Assembly (NCBI GenBank): GCA_029060065.1
Contig: JAIDUT010000095.1
Span: 1-36,909 of the forward strand
DNA length: 36,909 nucleotides
Direction: 5' to 3'
DNA from: Clostridia bacterium
GTDB taxonomy: Bacteria; Bacillota; Clostridia; Christensenellales; UBA3700
Part shown: positions 28,364-36,909 of the stretch, piece by piece
How positions within the stretch are numbered: position 1 is the first letter of the stretch
How the letters are laid out: each line of letters begins with the position of its first letter
Notes under the pieces: generated by a model
What the model saw: only the letters and a program-made list of their open reading frames with translations
Database searches by the model: none
What the model was told of the DNA's origin: nothing
Made by a program: the position numbers and the translations under genes

Positions 28364-28768
28364 ATGACACAAGAACCTGAATACATTGCCAGAAAAAGCG
28401 CTTGGAAAGCAGTTACGCTTTTCCGCGTGCTATTCTTTTGGTTGATAATACCGCTTATTATTATGATAGTTGATATAGTTAAACTTAAAAATCAAAAAAT
28501 AGAGTTTTACGAGAATTATATTGTTGAGAAAAGCGGAGTTATAGCAAAACACGAAAGAAAATCGACTTTTAGAGGAATTATATCAGTATCCATAAATCAA
28601 TCAATTCACGGTCGAATGTTTGACTACGGCGACATATCAGTTGACGTAATAGGAAAATGGGATATTAATACCACAGGCATAGCAGACCCCAAACACTTAA
28701 AAAAATATCTTGACAGTAGAATGATTAACCCGGCGCACAGTCAGACGACAGCAGTATTCTATGCTTAG
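28364..28768 (+). CDS. membrane protein with bacterial PH-like domain
   Basis: 134 aa. One hydrophobic N-terminal segment (VLFFWLIIPLIIMIVDIVKL), then IEFYENYIVEKSGVIAKHERKSTFRGIISVSI...GDISVDVIG. SD AAGGAGAA. Confidence 0.7.
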   Translation: MTQEPEYIARKSAWKAVTLFRVLFFWLIIPLIIMIVDIVKLKNQKIEFYENYIVEKSGVIAKHERKSTFRGIISVSINQSIHGRMFDYGDISVDVIGKWDINTTGIADPKHLKKYLDSRMINPAHSQTTAVFYA

Positions 28769-28790
28769 AATTGATAAGTAATAAAAACTA

Positions 28791-28820
28791 AAAAGGTATG
28801 TATCTCGATACATACCTTTT
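28791..28820. terminator. terminator hairpin
   Basis: AAAAGGTATGTAT-ctcg-ATACATACCTTTT plus T-run. Confidence 0.88.
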
Positions 28821-28878
28821 TTATTTAATACGTAAAACTTCTATACGACAAAATGACGTCTTACAAATTATGTTTTTC

Positions 28879-29850
28879 TTACTTTTCCTCGAAGCCTATA
28901 TCAAGCACTGCTTCTTTATACTTCTTGGTTGGGTCTACGACGTGCTGTTGGTCTCTGTAGTACTTCTTGCCTTTGTAGTGGTAATAGTCAACCATATCGT
29001 GCGCCTGTGAAAGCACTGCGCTGAAACTCCATACTATGAAAATGCCAAAGCCCAGCGTGCAAATCCCCACCAGTATACCCAATATGAATGTCGAAAGATT
29101 AAGCACGAAATATACTCCAAGTTGGTCCTTAAATCGCTCGCCTGCCTTTTTGAAATTAACTGCCAAGCTCTCTTTTACCGTCAAATCCGATACGATATAC
29201 GCCGGCATCCAGCCAGCAAATAACGCTCTTTGCATAGAAATCAACAATAACGCAGTAATATATGCCACTAATATACCAAGGTAATTATTTAGCGCGCCAA
29301 CCAAAAAGCCCAGCCCCAAACTCAATCCTACAACGACAATCATACTGATTATAAACATACCTACGTACGCCAATGAAAATTTCATCGATTTCTTTATGTT
29401 GGCAATCATATTTGACAAAAAGCCGTACTCGCTGTCTGACGACATAAATGCGTGCAACGTGTCAGTAACGGTATAAAGACAAATATGATAAAATACGCTA
29501 AAAAGTAATGCGATTATAATTATAGCAATTATGCCACCCCAAATCGAGCCGACATGGTTCTTGGTAATAACGCCGATATCTTTGACAGTATCTACCAATG
29601 CTTGATAATGCGTATTCTCACCTGCTTGCTGGATACCGTCTCCACTGATAAAAATCGACTTGACGTAATCCTTGATTACCTTGCCTACACCAAGTCCTTT
29701 TAAGTCATTTACGTACCCGCTAAGAGTAGGAGCTAAAATAGCGTAACCTATTATTCCAAAGAGGAGCATAGCTATCAAAAGTACTAGTATGACTTGATAC
29801 ACCAAAGAGAACTTGGACGTAGTTATACTAAAAGCGTCTTTTATTATCAT
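28879..29850 (-). CDS. polytopic membrane protein of unknown function
   Basis: 323 aa with multiple TM stretches. ATG overlaps the upstream stop by 4 nt (29847-29850). Confidence 0.7.
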   Translation of the reverse strand: MIIKDAFSITTSKFSLVYQVILVLLIAMLLFGIIGYAILAPTLSGYVNDLKGLGVGKVIKDYVKSIFISGDGIQQAGENTHYQALVDTVKDIGVITKNHVGSIWGGIIAIIIIALLFSVFYHICLYTVTDTLHAFMSSDSEYGFLSNMIANIKKSMKFSLAYVGMFIISMIVVVGLSLGLGFLVGALNNYLGILVAYITALLLISMQRALFAGWMPAYIVSDLTVKESLAVNFKKAGERFKDQLGVYFVLNLSTFILGILVGICTLGFGIFIVWSFSAVLSQAHDMVDYYHYKGKKYYRDQQHVVDPTKKYKEAVLDIGFEEK

Positions 29851-30665
29851 AGTTTAAGGTCCTCCCTTTCTAATTCTTCTACGTCAAAGTATACGACGTA
29901 AACCAAAACGCCTATATAAGACGCAATAATCCAATAGAACAAAAATGAGAACAGCGCCATTAGATAATTTGCGCCCTTGAATGGGAAAAGTATCAATGCA
30001 ATCATAGGCACGCTCATCAAAATTATTATCCATAATATAGAGCCGAAAACTTTGAATGTCCTTGCGCTGAGAGAATATACGGAATGTCCAAAGGCCTTGA
30101 AAAGTCCATAACCCTTCATAGTCATATTAGGTACGGTCAAAAGAGATGCCGATAAAATTAACAGCTCGACCAGTATGAATATAAACGCAAGTATCAAGCA
30201 CATAGGCAAAGCGTTTTTGAACAACTTTATCGTCGTATATAAAAATGTTGAGAGCAATATCGCAAGTACTTCTAATGATACAAATAGCAAAAGTAGATAC
30301 TTAAGTACAGGAAGAAAATTATCGTTGAGGTGTGAGCCTAACATACTCCACTTCCCCCTATTGTCAAGCCCGTAACGCATTTTTTGACGAATTGAACCAG
30401 ACAACAGCGACAAAAAGATTATAGCTATCACTAATGTAATTATAATTGCGACAAATCTCCCAACGCCGGTATATCCGTTGATTTTACCATAGATATCAAG
30501 AAAAGAATTATACGCACCTTGCTTCTTGCCTATACTGACGATAATCTCCGCTATACTCAACGGATTTAACAATATGCCAATCAAAAGCGCAGGCAAGAAC
30601 ATGATGCCCATACTCTTCAAAAAGTTATGTCTAATATAGCTTAATGTCATATTTGAATATCTCAT
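29847..30665 (-). CDS. polytopic membrane protein of unknown function
   Basis: 272 aa. MTLSYIRHNFLKSMGIMFLPALLIGILLNPLS. SD GAAAGGAG. Confidence 0.7.
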   Translation of the reverse strand: MRYSNMTLSYIRHNFLKSMGIMFLPALLIGILLNPLSIAEIIVSIGKKQGAYNSFLDIYGKINGYTGVGRFVAIIITLVIAIIFLSLLSGSIRQKMRYGLDNRGKWSMLGSHLNDNFLPVLKYLLLLFVSLEVLAILLSTFLYTTIKLFKNALPMCLILAFIFILVELLILSASLLTVPNMTMKGYGLFKAFGHSVYSLSARTFKVFGSILWIIILMSVPMIALILFPFKGANYLMALFSFLFYWIIASYIGVLVYVVYFDVEELEREDLKL

Positions 30666-30701
30666 AGGCTCTCCTTTCTCTATATTTTCCAGACTGTTTA
30701 C

Positions 30702-31355
30702 TTATACCTTATCCGCAAAGTTTTGACGTACGTAATCAATTACGTCGTAAGGAGTCTTCGCTCGGAAAATCACATTTTTATTATGGATATTTTCATAGTC
30801 GCCAAAACCCCAAAGACATAAAATGCAGTCCATTCCAACCTCTTCTGCGCCCTCAACGTCGTATATTGTATCGCCGACCATAACGCAATCTTTTGCCGAT
30901 ACACCCAAATTATCCAACGCGTATTGTAGCACTTGAGCTTTAGTTTCCCTCTCATTGTAGACAAGCCCCGATACAAAATCTATATCGTCTTTTACGCCGA
31001 AATACTCAAGCAAATGCACGGCTTCTTCGTGTTTTTTGCACGTCGCAACGCCTGTATTGACGCCTTTCATATCGTGACACTTCGATAGCATTTCCGCCAC
31101 GCCATCGTATAGTTTGCTCATATAAATAGCTTTTTCGCCGACATATAGTTTGCGAAAATATTGCACGGCTTCGTAAGCTACATCCTTGCCGATATACTTG
31201 ATAAAAGTTTCCGACAAAGGCGGTCCTATGAACTTGGAGTAATTACTCTCATCCATATCTACGCCGTATTTATCAAATGTCTTTTTGAGTATACGCGCGC
31301 AACCTTCGTACGTGTTGCTTATCGTTCCGTCAAAATCAAAAAATACGTATTTCAT
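30702..31355 (-). CDS. HAD hydrolase, phosphoglycolate phosphatase-like
   Basis: 217 aa. FFDFDGTISNTYEGCARILKKTF, GVATCKKHEEAVHLLEYFGV, VMVGDTIYDVEGAEEVGMDCI. Confidence 0.87.
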   Translation of the reverse strand: MKYVFFDFDGTISNTYEGCARILKKTFDKYGVDMDESNYSKFIGPPLSETFIKYIGKDVAYEAVQYFRKLYVGEKAIYMSKLYDGVAEMLSKCHDMKGVNTGVATCKKHEEAVHLLEYFGVKDDIDFVSGLVYNERETKAQVLQYALDNLGVSAKDCVMVGDTIYDVEGAEEVGMDCILCLWGFGDYENIHNKNVIFRAKTPYDVIDYVRQNFADKV

Positions 31356-31395
31356 ATATTTTGTTTTCTCTTTTATTTATTCTTATTATATGTAT

Positions 31396-34023
31396 TCAGC
31401 TATTCTTGAGGTTATCGATTTCTTGTTGGAGCTTTCGAGCTTTTTCCTGATTGTTAGCTAGCTTCTCTTTTTCTTTGTCGATAAGAGCTTTGGGAGCTTT
31501 AGCGACGAAGCCTTGGTTGGAGAGCATCTTTTGACTTCTCTCAACTTCTTTTTGTGTATACTCAAGTTCTCCGCTCAATCTTGCGATTTCCTTTTGAGCG
31601 TCTACCAAGTCGCCAAGCGGTACGGCAATCTCGCCAAAGTCGCCAAATAGCGAAACTATTTTTTCGCTGATAGAATTTTTATTCTCCAAAAATTCTGCGT
31701 TTTCCACACCCGCCAATTTGTAGATATAACTTATGTCCTTGGGATTGACAGCGCTCGCAATAAAGTAAGCCTTAATTTTCTTTGACGGCGCTACGCCCTT
31801 TTCTGCTTTCATATTACGTATAGACTTGACAGCCTCCATAGCCCTTGCGAACTCTGCGCTCTCTTTTGCGTAATTGTACTTCTTATTGATTGTAGGCCAT
31901 TCGGATATCACTATACTATCCTTTGCCGTCGGCAAGTTCTTGTATATCTCTTCGGTAATAAACGGTACAAATGGATGCATAAGTTTGAGAATATTCTCGA
32001 GTACGTATACAAGTACGGACAAAGTATTTACTTTTTTGTCTTTACTGTCGCCGTATAAAGCTACCTTGGCAAGCTCTATATACCAATCGCAGAATTCCGT
32101 CCATACAAAGTCGTAGAGCTTAGCGCTTGCGTTGCCCAGTTCGTATTTTTCAAGATTAGCGGTTACCTCTTTGATAGCCTTGTTTAGGCGCGAAAGTATC
32201 CATTTGTCGGCATTGGTAAGCCTAAACGTTCCCATTTCCTTGACGCGTACGTCTTTGAGATTGAGAAGCGTAAAGCGCGACGCATTCCACAACTTGTTCA
32301 TAAAGTTGCGAGAAAACTCGGTCTTTTGGTCTGTATATCTCGTATCGTTACCAGGCGCTAAGCCCTGAACTAGCGAGAATCTCAAACTGTCAGCTCCGTA
32401 ATTGTCGATAATCTCAAGCGGGTCAATACCGTTGCCAAGCGACTTGCTCATCTTTCTACCTTGGCTGTCGCGGACAATACCGTGAATAAGAACTTCGGGG
32501 AAAGGTATTTCGCCCATATGCTCCAATCCGGAGAATATCATTCTAGCCACCCAGAAGAAGATTATATCGTACGCCGTGACTAGCAAACTATTAGGATAGA
32601 AATACTTGAGATCAGCTGTCTTTTCGGGATAGCCTAAAGTCGAGAATGGCCATAATGCGCTTGAGAACCACGTATCCAATACGTCTTCGTCTTGACGGAT
32701 ATGCTTACCACCGCACTTAGGACATACCGCAATCGGCGCCTTGGACACCGTCATTTCTGAGCAGTCGTCGCAATAGTACGCAGGTATTCTATGTCCCCAC
32801 CAAAGTTGTCTGGAAATGCACCAGTCCTTAATATTTTCCATCCAATTAAAATAAATCTTGCTGAATCTAGATGGAATAAATTCAACTTTCTTTTTTCTAA
32901 CGACGTCGATTGCAGGCTTTGCAAGCGGAGTCATTTTGACAAACCATTGCTTGCTTACAATGGGTTCTACCGTAGCGTGACAACGATAGCACTCGCCTAC
33001 GTTGTGCTTGTAGTCCTCTATCTTAACCATGTAACCTTGCGATTGCAAATCCTCACAGATACGCTTGCGCGCTTCTACTCTGTCAAGTCCTTTGTATGCT
33101 CCGGCGAACTCGTTCATAGAGCCGTCGTCGTTCATGATTCTAATTACTTCGAGATTATGTCTTAAGCCTACTTCAAAGTCATTTGGGTCATGAGCAGGCG
33201 TAATCTTGACTGCTCCGCTACCAAAGTCCTTTTCTACGTACTCATCGGCAACTATAGGTATTTGCTTGTTGACAAGCGGAAGAATCAGCATTTTGCCTAT
33301 CATATCGGCATATCTCTCGTCCTTAGGATTGACGGCAACTGCCGTATCGCCAAGCATTGTTTCGGGACGTGTAGTAGCGACTATAATCTCTCCGCTTCCG
33401 TCGGCAAGCGGATATCTTATATGCCAAAGATGAGAATCTTGCTCGGAGTATTCGACTTCTGCGTCGCTGAGCGCCGTCTTACAGCACGGACACCAGTTGA
33501 TAATTCTATCGCCCTTGTAGATAAGTCCTTTGTTGTAAAGATTGACGAATACCTCATTGACCGCCTTAGAACATTTCTCGTCCATAGTAAAAGTTTCTCT
33601 CGACCAGTCGCAAGAAGCTCCGAGTTTCTTGAGCTGTTCTACTATTCTACCGCCGTACTGCTCTTTCCATGCCCAAGCTCTTTTCAGAAAGCCTTCTCTG
33701 CCTACGTCTTGCTTGGTCAAGCCTTCTTCCTTTTTCATCTTCTCGACAATCTTGACTTCCGTCGCTATAGATGCGTGATCTGTACCGGGGAGCCAAAGCG
33801 TGCTGAAGCCCTGCATTCTCTTAAATCTTATTATTACGTCTTGAATAGTATCGTTGAGCGCGTGTCCAATATGAAGTTGACCAGTGATATTCGGTGGCGG
33901 TATAACGATAGTGAACGGTTCTTTCTTGCTGTCCACTTTGGCTTCGAAGTAGCCCTTGTCTACCCACTCCTTATACAACTTGTTCTCAAACGATTTCGGA
34001 TCGTAAGTCTTTGACATTTCCAT
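31396..34023 (-). CDS. valS: valyl-tRNA synthetase
   Basis: [16 protein letters not shown] (HIGH), [27 protein letters not shown] (KMSKS), C-terminal coiled coil. ATG at 34023 after AAGGAAAAGAG; the tracked start at 34083 overlaps the next gene. Confidence 0.95.
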   Translation of the reverse strand: MEMSKTYDPKSFENKLYKEWVDKGYFEAKVDSKKEPFTIVIPPPNITGQLHIGHALNDTIQDVIIRFKRMQGFSTLWLPGTDHASIATEVKIVEKMKKEEGLTKQDVGREGFLKRAWAWKEQYGGRIVEQLKKLGASCDWSRETFTMDEKCSKAVNEVFVNLYNKGLIYKGDRIINWCPCCKTALSDAEVEYSEQDSHLWHIRYPLADGSGEIIVATTRPETMLGDTAVAVNPKDERYADMIGKMLILPLVNKQIPIVADEYVEKDFGSGAVKITPAHDPNDFEVGLRHNLEVIRIMNDDGSMNEFAGAYKGLDRVEARKRICEDLQSQGYMVKIEDYKHNVGECYRCHATVEPIVSKQWFVKMTPLAKPAIDVVRKKKVEFIPSRFSKIYFNWMENIKDWCISRQLWWGHRIPAYYCDDCSEMTVSKAPIAVCPKCGGKHIRQDEDVLDTWFSSALWPFSTLGYPEKTADLKYFYPNSLLVTAYDIIFFWVARMIFSGLEHMGEIPFPEVLIHGIVRDSQGRKMSKSLGNGIDPLEIIDNYGADSLRFSLVQGLAPGNDTRYTDQKTEFSRNFMNKLWNASRFTLLNLKDVRVKEMGTFRLTNADKWILSRLNKAIKEVTANLEKYELGNASAKLYDFVWTEFCDWYIELAKVALYGDSKDKKVNTLSVLVYVLENILKLMHPFVPFITEEIYKNLPTAKDSIVISEWPTINKKYNYAKESAEFARAMEAVKSIRNMKAEKGVAPSKKIKAYFIASAVNPKDISYIYKLAGVENAEFLENKNSISEKIVSLFGDFGEIAVPLGDLVDAQKEIARLSGELEYTQKEVERSQKMLSNQGFVAKAPKALIDKEKEKLANNQEKARKLQQEIDNLKNS

Positions 34024-34073
34024 AACTCTTTTCCTTATATATTTAACTGTTATTATTTCCCAACTGAATGCAA

Positions 34074-34340
34074 TTATTTCCAACTCATTGTGACGATTGC
34101 CACCAACATACCTATAAACACCACACCCATGGACAAAAACTTAATACCCGTATAAAGCATGTCCGTGTTAGGTTCTATACCTTTCTCCTTGCGCTTGTTG
34201 CCGATAGCGTTGGCAATGGTCCTTGAACAAAAACTAAACACAAGTCCCACCACCATAACGCATATGCCTACTATGACGGAAGGTTGTGTAAATCTTTCCC
34301 AGTGAAAAGTAAATGCCGATAGTAAATTAATTAATTGCAT
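34074..34340 (-). CDS. small two-TM membrane protein
   Basis: 88 aa with two hydrophobic segments; SD GGAGAAAA; tightly spaced between valS and pgsA-like gene. Confidence 0.65.
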   Translation of the reverse strand: MQLINLLSAFTFHWERFTQPSVIVGICVMVVGLVFSFCSRTIANAIGNKRKEKGIEPNTDMLYTGIKFLSMGVVFIGMLVAIVTMSWK

Positions 34341-34348
34341 TTTTCTCC

Positions 34349-35044
34349 TTATTTTTCGTCAGCGCTGTTTGTATTTTCTTGAATATTCTCTTTTTCGCCT
34401 CTATCTTCGACTGTCGGCAATGGATTGCCGTATCTGTCTAGAGTTTCAAGAATACCGCTTGCTCTCACTTCTTTAAGTTTGCGCTCATATATTATCGTGT
34501 ATATAGTCGCCGCGATTATCGCAAGTACGCTTCCGATGACCAAAAGCGCAAAATCTACCCAATAGATAATCTGATGTTTTTTTGTGAAGAAAGACAGAAG
34601 TATGCCTGCGAAATATATAAACGCGCCTGCCTTGCCCACTTTGTTTGACTTCTGCTCCACCTGTCTTTTGCTTGCGCGCATCCAGTACTTGGACGTCACG
34701 CCCATATAGACTTCTTTTACTATGATAATAATTGCAAATGCCCAATGTATATTAGCGCAAATGCAAAGCATAAGCATTGCTACGCATTGCAAAACCTTGT
34801 CGGCAATCGGGTCAAGCACCTTACCTATGTCGGAGATTTGATTAAAGTGTCTTGCAATATAACCGTCGCAAATATCGGTAATCTCGGCAAATAAGAATAC
34901 GCCGAAACTAGCCCACATATATAAGTCGGTAAAGTCGTGCAAGTAGTACTCAATCATGAGCCACATAAAAATAGGTATACAAATAAGTCTTATATACGTC
35001 AAAATATTTGGAATGGTAAATAAATCTTCCTTTTTGAACTCCAT
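34349..35044 (-). CDS. pgsA: CDP-alcohol phosphatidyltransferase (PgsA-like)
   Basis: Signature DICDGYIARHFNQISDIGKVLDPIADK fits D-x2-DG-x2-AR-x8-G-x3-D-x3-D. Trimmed to MEFKKEDLFTIPNILTYIRL. Confidence 0.9.
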   Translation of the reverse strand: MEFKKEDLFTIPNILTYIRLICIPIFMWLMIEYYLHDFTDLYMWASFGVFLFAEITDICDGYIARHFNQISDIGKVLDPIADKVLQCVAMLMLCICANIHWAFAIIIIVKEVYMGVTSKYWMRASKRQVEQKSNKVGKAGAFIYFAGILLSFFTKKHQIIYWVDFALLVIGSVLAIIAATIYTIIYERKLKEVRASGILETLDRYGNPLPTVEDRGEKENIQENTNSADEK

Positions 35045-35136
35045 AATAACCTCACAAAAAGTATTTTGCAATTTATTATAGCACAAGAAAAATGCAATTT
35101 GCAATACTATGCAACTAATTTGAAAAATTTAAGACT

Positions 35137-35186
35137 TTTACACCCCTTTCGATGCTTCGCGTCACTTTCCGCTCAAGGGGTGTAAA
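35137..35186. repeat. 12-bp perfect inverted repeat / stem-loop
   Basis: TTTACACCCCTT (35137-35148) and AAGGGGTGTAAA (35175-35186), with loop containing GATGCTTCGCGTCACTTTCC. Confidence 0.8.
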
Positions 35187-35189
35187 TAC

Positions 35190-35213
35190 AAGAGCGAGGT
35201 CGCCCTCGCTCTT
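35190..35213 (-). terminator. GC-rich terminator-like hairpin
   Basis: AAGAGCGAGG-tcgc-CCTCGCTCTT downstream of the minus-strand gene ending at 35275; weak T-run. Confidence 0.65.
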
Positions 35214-35239
35214 AGTGGTATTGTGATAACTTTGTGAAA

Positions 35240-35268
35240 TGTCATTTCGACTGCAGTGGAGAAATCTC
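35240..35268. repeat. candidate dispersed intergenic repeat unit
   Basis: TGTCATTTCGACTGCAGTGGAGAAATCTC abuts the stop codon of the next gene; resembles a recurrent intergenic string I recall from many genomes (unverified). Confidence 0.4.
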
Positions 35269-35274
35269 TTCCGC

Positions 35275-36909
35275 TTATTTCTTCATACTTCTCTGTTCTC
35301 TAAGCAAATCTCGGTACCTCTCGATTTGGTCATATCTCAAGTCTACCATTTTCTTCGCTGTTTCAAAGGCTTGCGCGTCTGATACCAAAACTTCCGTTTC
35401 TTTGACTTTGACCTTGGTTCCGTCGCCCGTCGCATCACGGCGCAAGTCTTTCATGTACTCGTCTTCCATTTTAAGCAATGCTACCGTAGTGTCTTTCTTT
35501 ATCGTCAACTTAAGTAGCGGATTGGTAGTCGTCTGTCCGTAGACTACGAAGTACGTTGATTTCCTTTCCTTGCACTTATACTTGTCGAGAACGTACTGCT
35601 TGAGTCCGTCAAAGTACTTCTTTTGCTCTTTTGTAAGGAGCGCATACGCTTCGTCAAGAGTAAGTCTTGGAGCAATTTCCTTTTTAGGTTTCGGCTCGGC
35701 TTTTACAGGCACTTCTACTTTGACTTCTTTTACAACTTCTTTCTCAACTATCTTCTCTACCTCTACAGGTACTTCTTTGACTATTTCAACAGGTACCTCT
35801 ACGATTTTCTCTACCGGCACTTCCTTAACCACTTCTTTCTCAACTACTTTCTCTACTTCTATCGGTACCTCAACAACCTTTTCCACTACCTTTTCGACAG
35901 GGACTTCTTTCTCGATTACTTGAGGCGCAACAGGTTGAGATATTTCGAGAATTTTCTCCATAAGACGTTCTTGATTTCTCATCATCTGCATTATTGCTTC
36001 ATCATTAACGCTACTAGACGCAATTTCTCGCTCTACTACTCTCTCTGAGTTCTGCTTGGTGAGTTCCTTGAGTAGCTGTCTCATCTCTTCCTCGTTCTTT
36101 TGCGACTTCTCCATCAACTTCTCGTTCTGGTCGATAAGCTTCTGCACGAGTTCATCGTTAGCCGAGGCTTGAGCGGGTAGCATTTGCTGTACTCCCGGAA
36201 GCATTGCCGTAACCGTCTCGGAGACTATTCCGCGGATATCTGCCGGACCTATGCCCGTCTGCATATTGGCATAGCCCCCCACAGGCATTCCCTGTCCGTC
36301 AGCGCCCGCCATTGCTTGATTCATTCCTCCCGCTCCGCCGAACAATTTCATAAACATCATCTTCATATCTTCGTCGCGCTTTCTTGCTTCTTCCTCTTTA
36401 CGATTATATTCTTCCTGTCGTTTTTGCTCGGCAAAGTCGTTCTTATTGCGATTGTACTCTTCGAGACGTTCCTCGTAATCCTCTTCTGCGACGTTGCGTT
36501 TCTTCTTGCACACTAGCATTATTATCAAGCTTACTACCGCCAATGCCATAAACGTACAAGCTATTCCCGTCCACGCCGTAAACGACATTCCTAAGAATAC
36601 GCCTGCGTATATTGTATCAAATTTCTCGGCTTTCTTGTTGAACTTCTTGCGTTCTCCGTTGTACTTGGAGGCTTTAGATAGGAATACTATTATCAATATA
36701 ATAGATATTATACTTGCTATGATTTGCCATATCGGGTACTTCCTAAAGTACTCGAGTATATCGCCTAACGAGCCCGCTCCGTCCTTGTCATCGCCATTGT
36801 TATTCTTGTTGGTTTCGTCCTCGTCGGGAGCGTAGCCGTTCTCGTCCGTTATCTTGAACTTACACGTACCACCCGAGCGTATGAAATACTCGTCCGCTAC
36901 GCTGTCCTT
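35275..36909 (-). CDS. C-terminal part of a larger membrane-anchored protein: TM anchor, coiled-coil, VEK/VPVEK repeats and C-terminal domain (5' end outside window)
   Basis: The frame is open through 36909: ...DSVADEYFIRSGGTCKFKITDENGYAPDEDETNKNNNGDDKDGAGSLGDILEYFRKYPIWQIIASIISIILIIVFL..., so the tracked TTG start at 36696 lies mid-TM helix. Confidence 0.88.
   Translation of the reverse strand, partial: KDSVADEYFIRSGGTCKFKITDENGYAPDEDETNKNNNGDDKDGAGSLGDILEYFRKYPIWQIIASIISIILIIVFLSKASKYNGERKKFNKKAEKFDTIYAGVFLGMSFTAWTGIACTFMALAVVSLIIMLVCKKKRNVAEEDYEERLEEYNRNKNDFAEQKRQEEYNRKEEEARKRDEDMKMMFMKLFGGAGGMNQAMAGADGQGMPVGGYANMQTGIGPADIRGIVSETVTAMLPGVQQMLPAQASANDELVQKLIDQNEKLMEKSQKNEEEMRQLLKELTKQNSERVVEREIASSSVNDEAIMQMMRNQERLMEKILEISQPVAPQVIEKEVPVEKVVEKVVEVPIEVEKVVEKEVVKEVPVEKIVEVPVEIVKEVPVEVEKIVEKEVVKEVKVEVPVKAEPKPKKEIAPRLTLDEAYALLTKEQKKYFDGLKQYVLDKYKCKERKSTYFVVYGQTTTNPLLKLTIKKDTTVALLKMEDEYMKDLRRDATGDGTKVKVKETEVLVSDAQAFETAKKMVDLRYDQIERYRDLLREQRSMKK

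Noticed and set aside
33190-34014. 274-aa plus-strand ORF opposite valS
   Set aside because: Antisense shadow within the highly conserved valS gene; no SD or recognisable domain.
35570-35923. Plus-strand S/T-rich ORF (STTFSTSIGTSTTFST...)
   Set aside because: Antisense shadow of the minus-strand VEK repeat region; low complexity mirrors the coding repeat.
36494-36835. Plus-strand 113-aa ORF at the right edge
   Set aside because: Antisense to the continuous minus-strand frame through 36909.
1-36909. CRISPR array, tRNA/rRNA genes, prophage, integrase or defence island
   Set aside because: No direct-repeat/spacer pattern, no RNA gene signatures and no recombinase, nuclease-toxin or phage structural motifs were seen on either strand.

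Overview
This 36.9-kb, AT-rich window looks like ordinary chromosome from a Clostridia-like Firmicute. I inferred the lineage from gene content and spacing only. It carries about 31 protein-coding genes and no rRNA, tRNA, CRISPR array, integrase or transposase that I could recognise. Readable blocks, in order: a TPR-like protein and hslO (Hsp33); a methyltransferase and a YesL-like membrane protein; a lysine-riboswitch-controlled asd-dapA-dapB operon; a TetR regulator divergent from a PlsC-like acyltransferase and GT4 glycosyltransferase pair; a membrane-embedded M28 peptidase; citrate synthase; an nfeD-floA-unknown operon; an asymmetric heterodimeric ABC exporter; a HAD hydrolase; MscS; polA-coaE; a Na/Pi-cotransporter-like protein; an XRE regulator divergent from a PH-domain-like membrane protein; two coupled polytopic membrane proteins; a HAD phosphatase; valS; a small membrane protein; a CDP-alcohol phosphatidyltransferase; and the C-terminal part of a larger membrane protein running off the right edge. 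The best leads for something undescribed are: (1) a 159-bp element with perfect 17-bp inverted ends and nested stems between asd and dapA; (2) the membrane-anchored tail with VEK/VPVEK repeats at the right edge, which the ORF track truncates; (3) a 21-bp-spaced duplicated operator upstream of the ABC exporter operon; (4) a promoter with an operator inside its spacer at the XRE/PH-domain pair; (5) a repeat-like intergenic block at 35.14-35.27 kb; and (6) the third gene of the flotillin operon. I saw no clear novel defence or mobile system. All homology calls come from motif recognition by eye; no searches were run.
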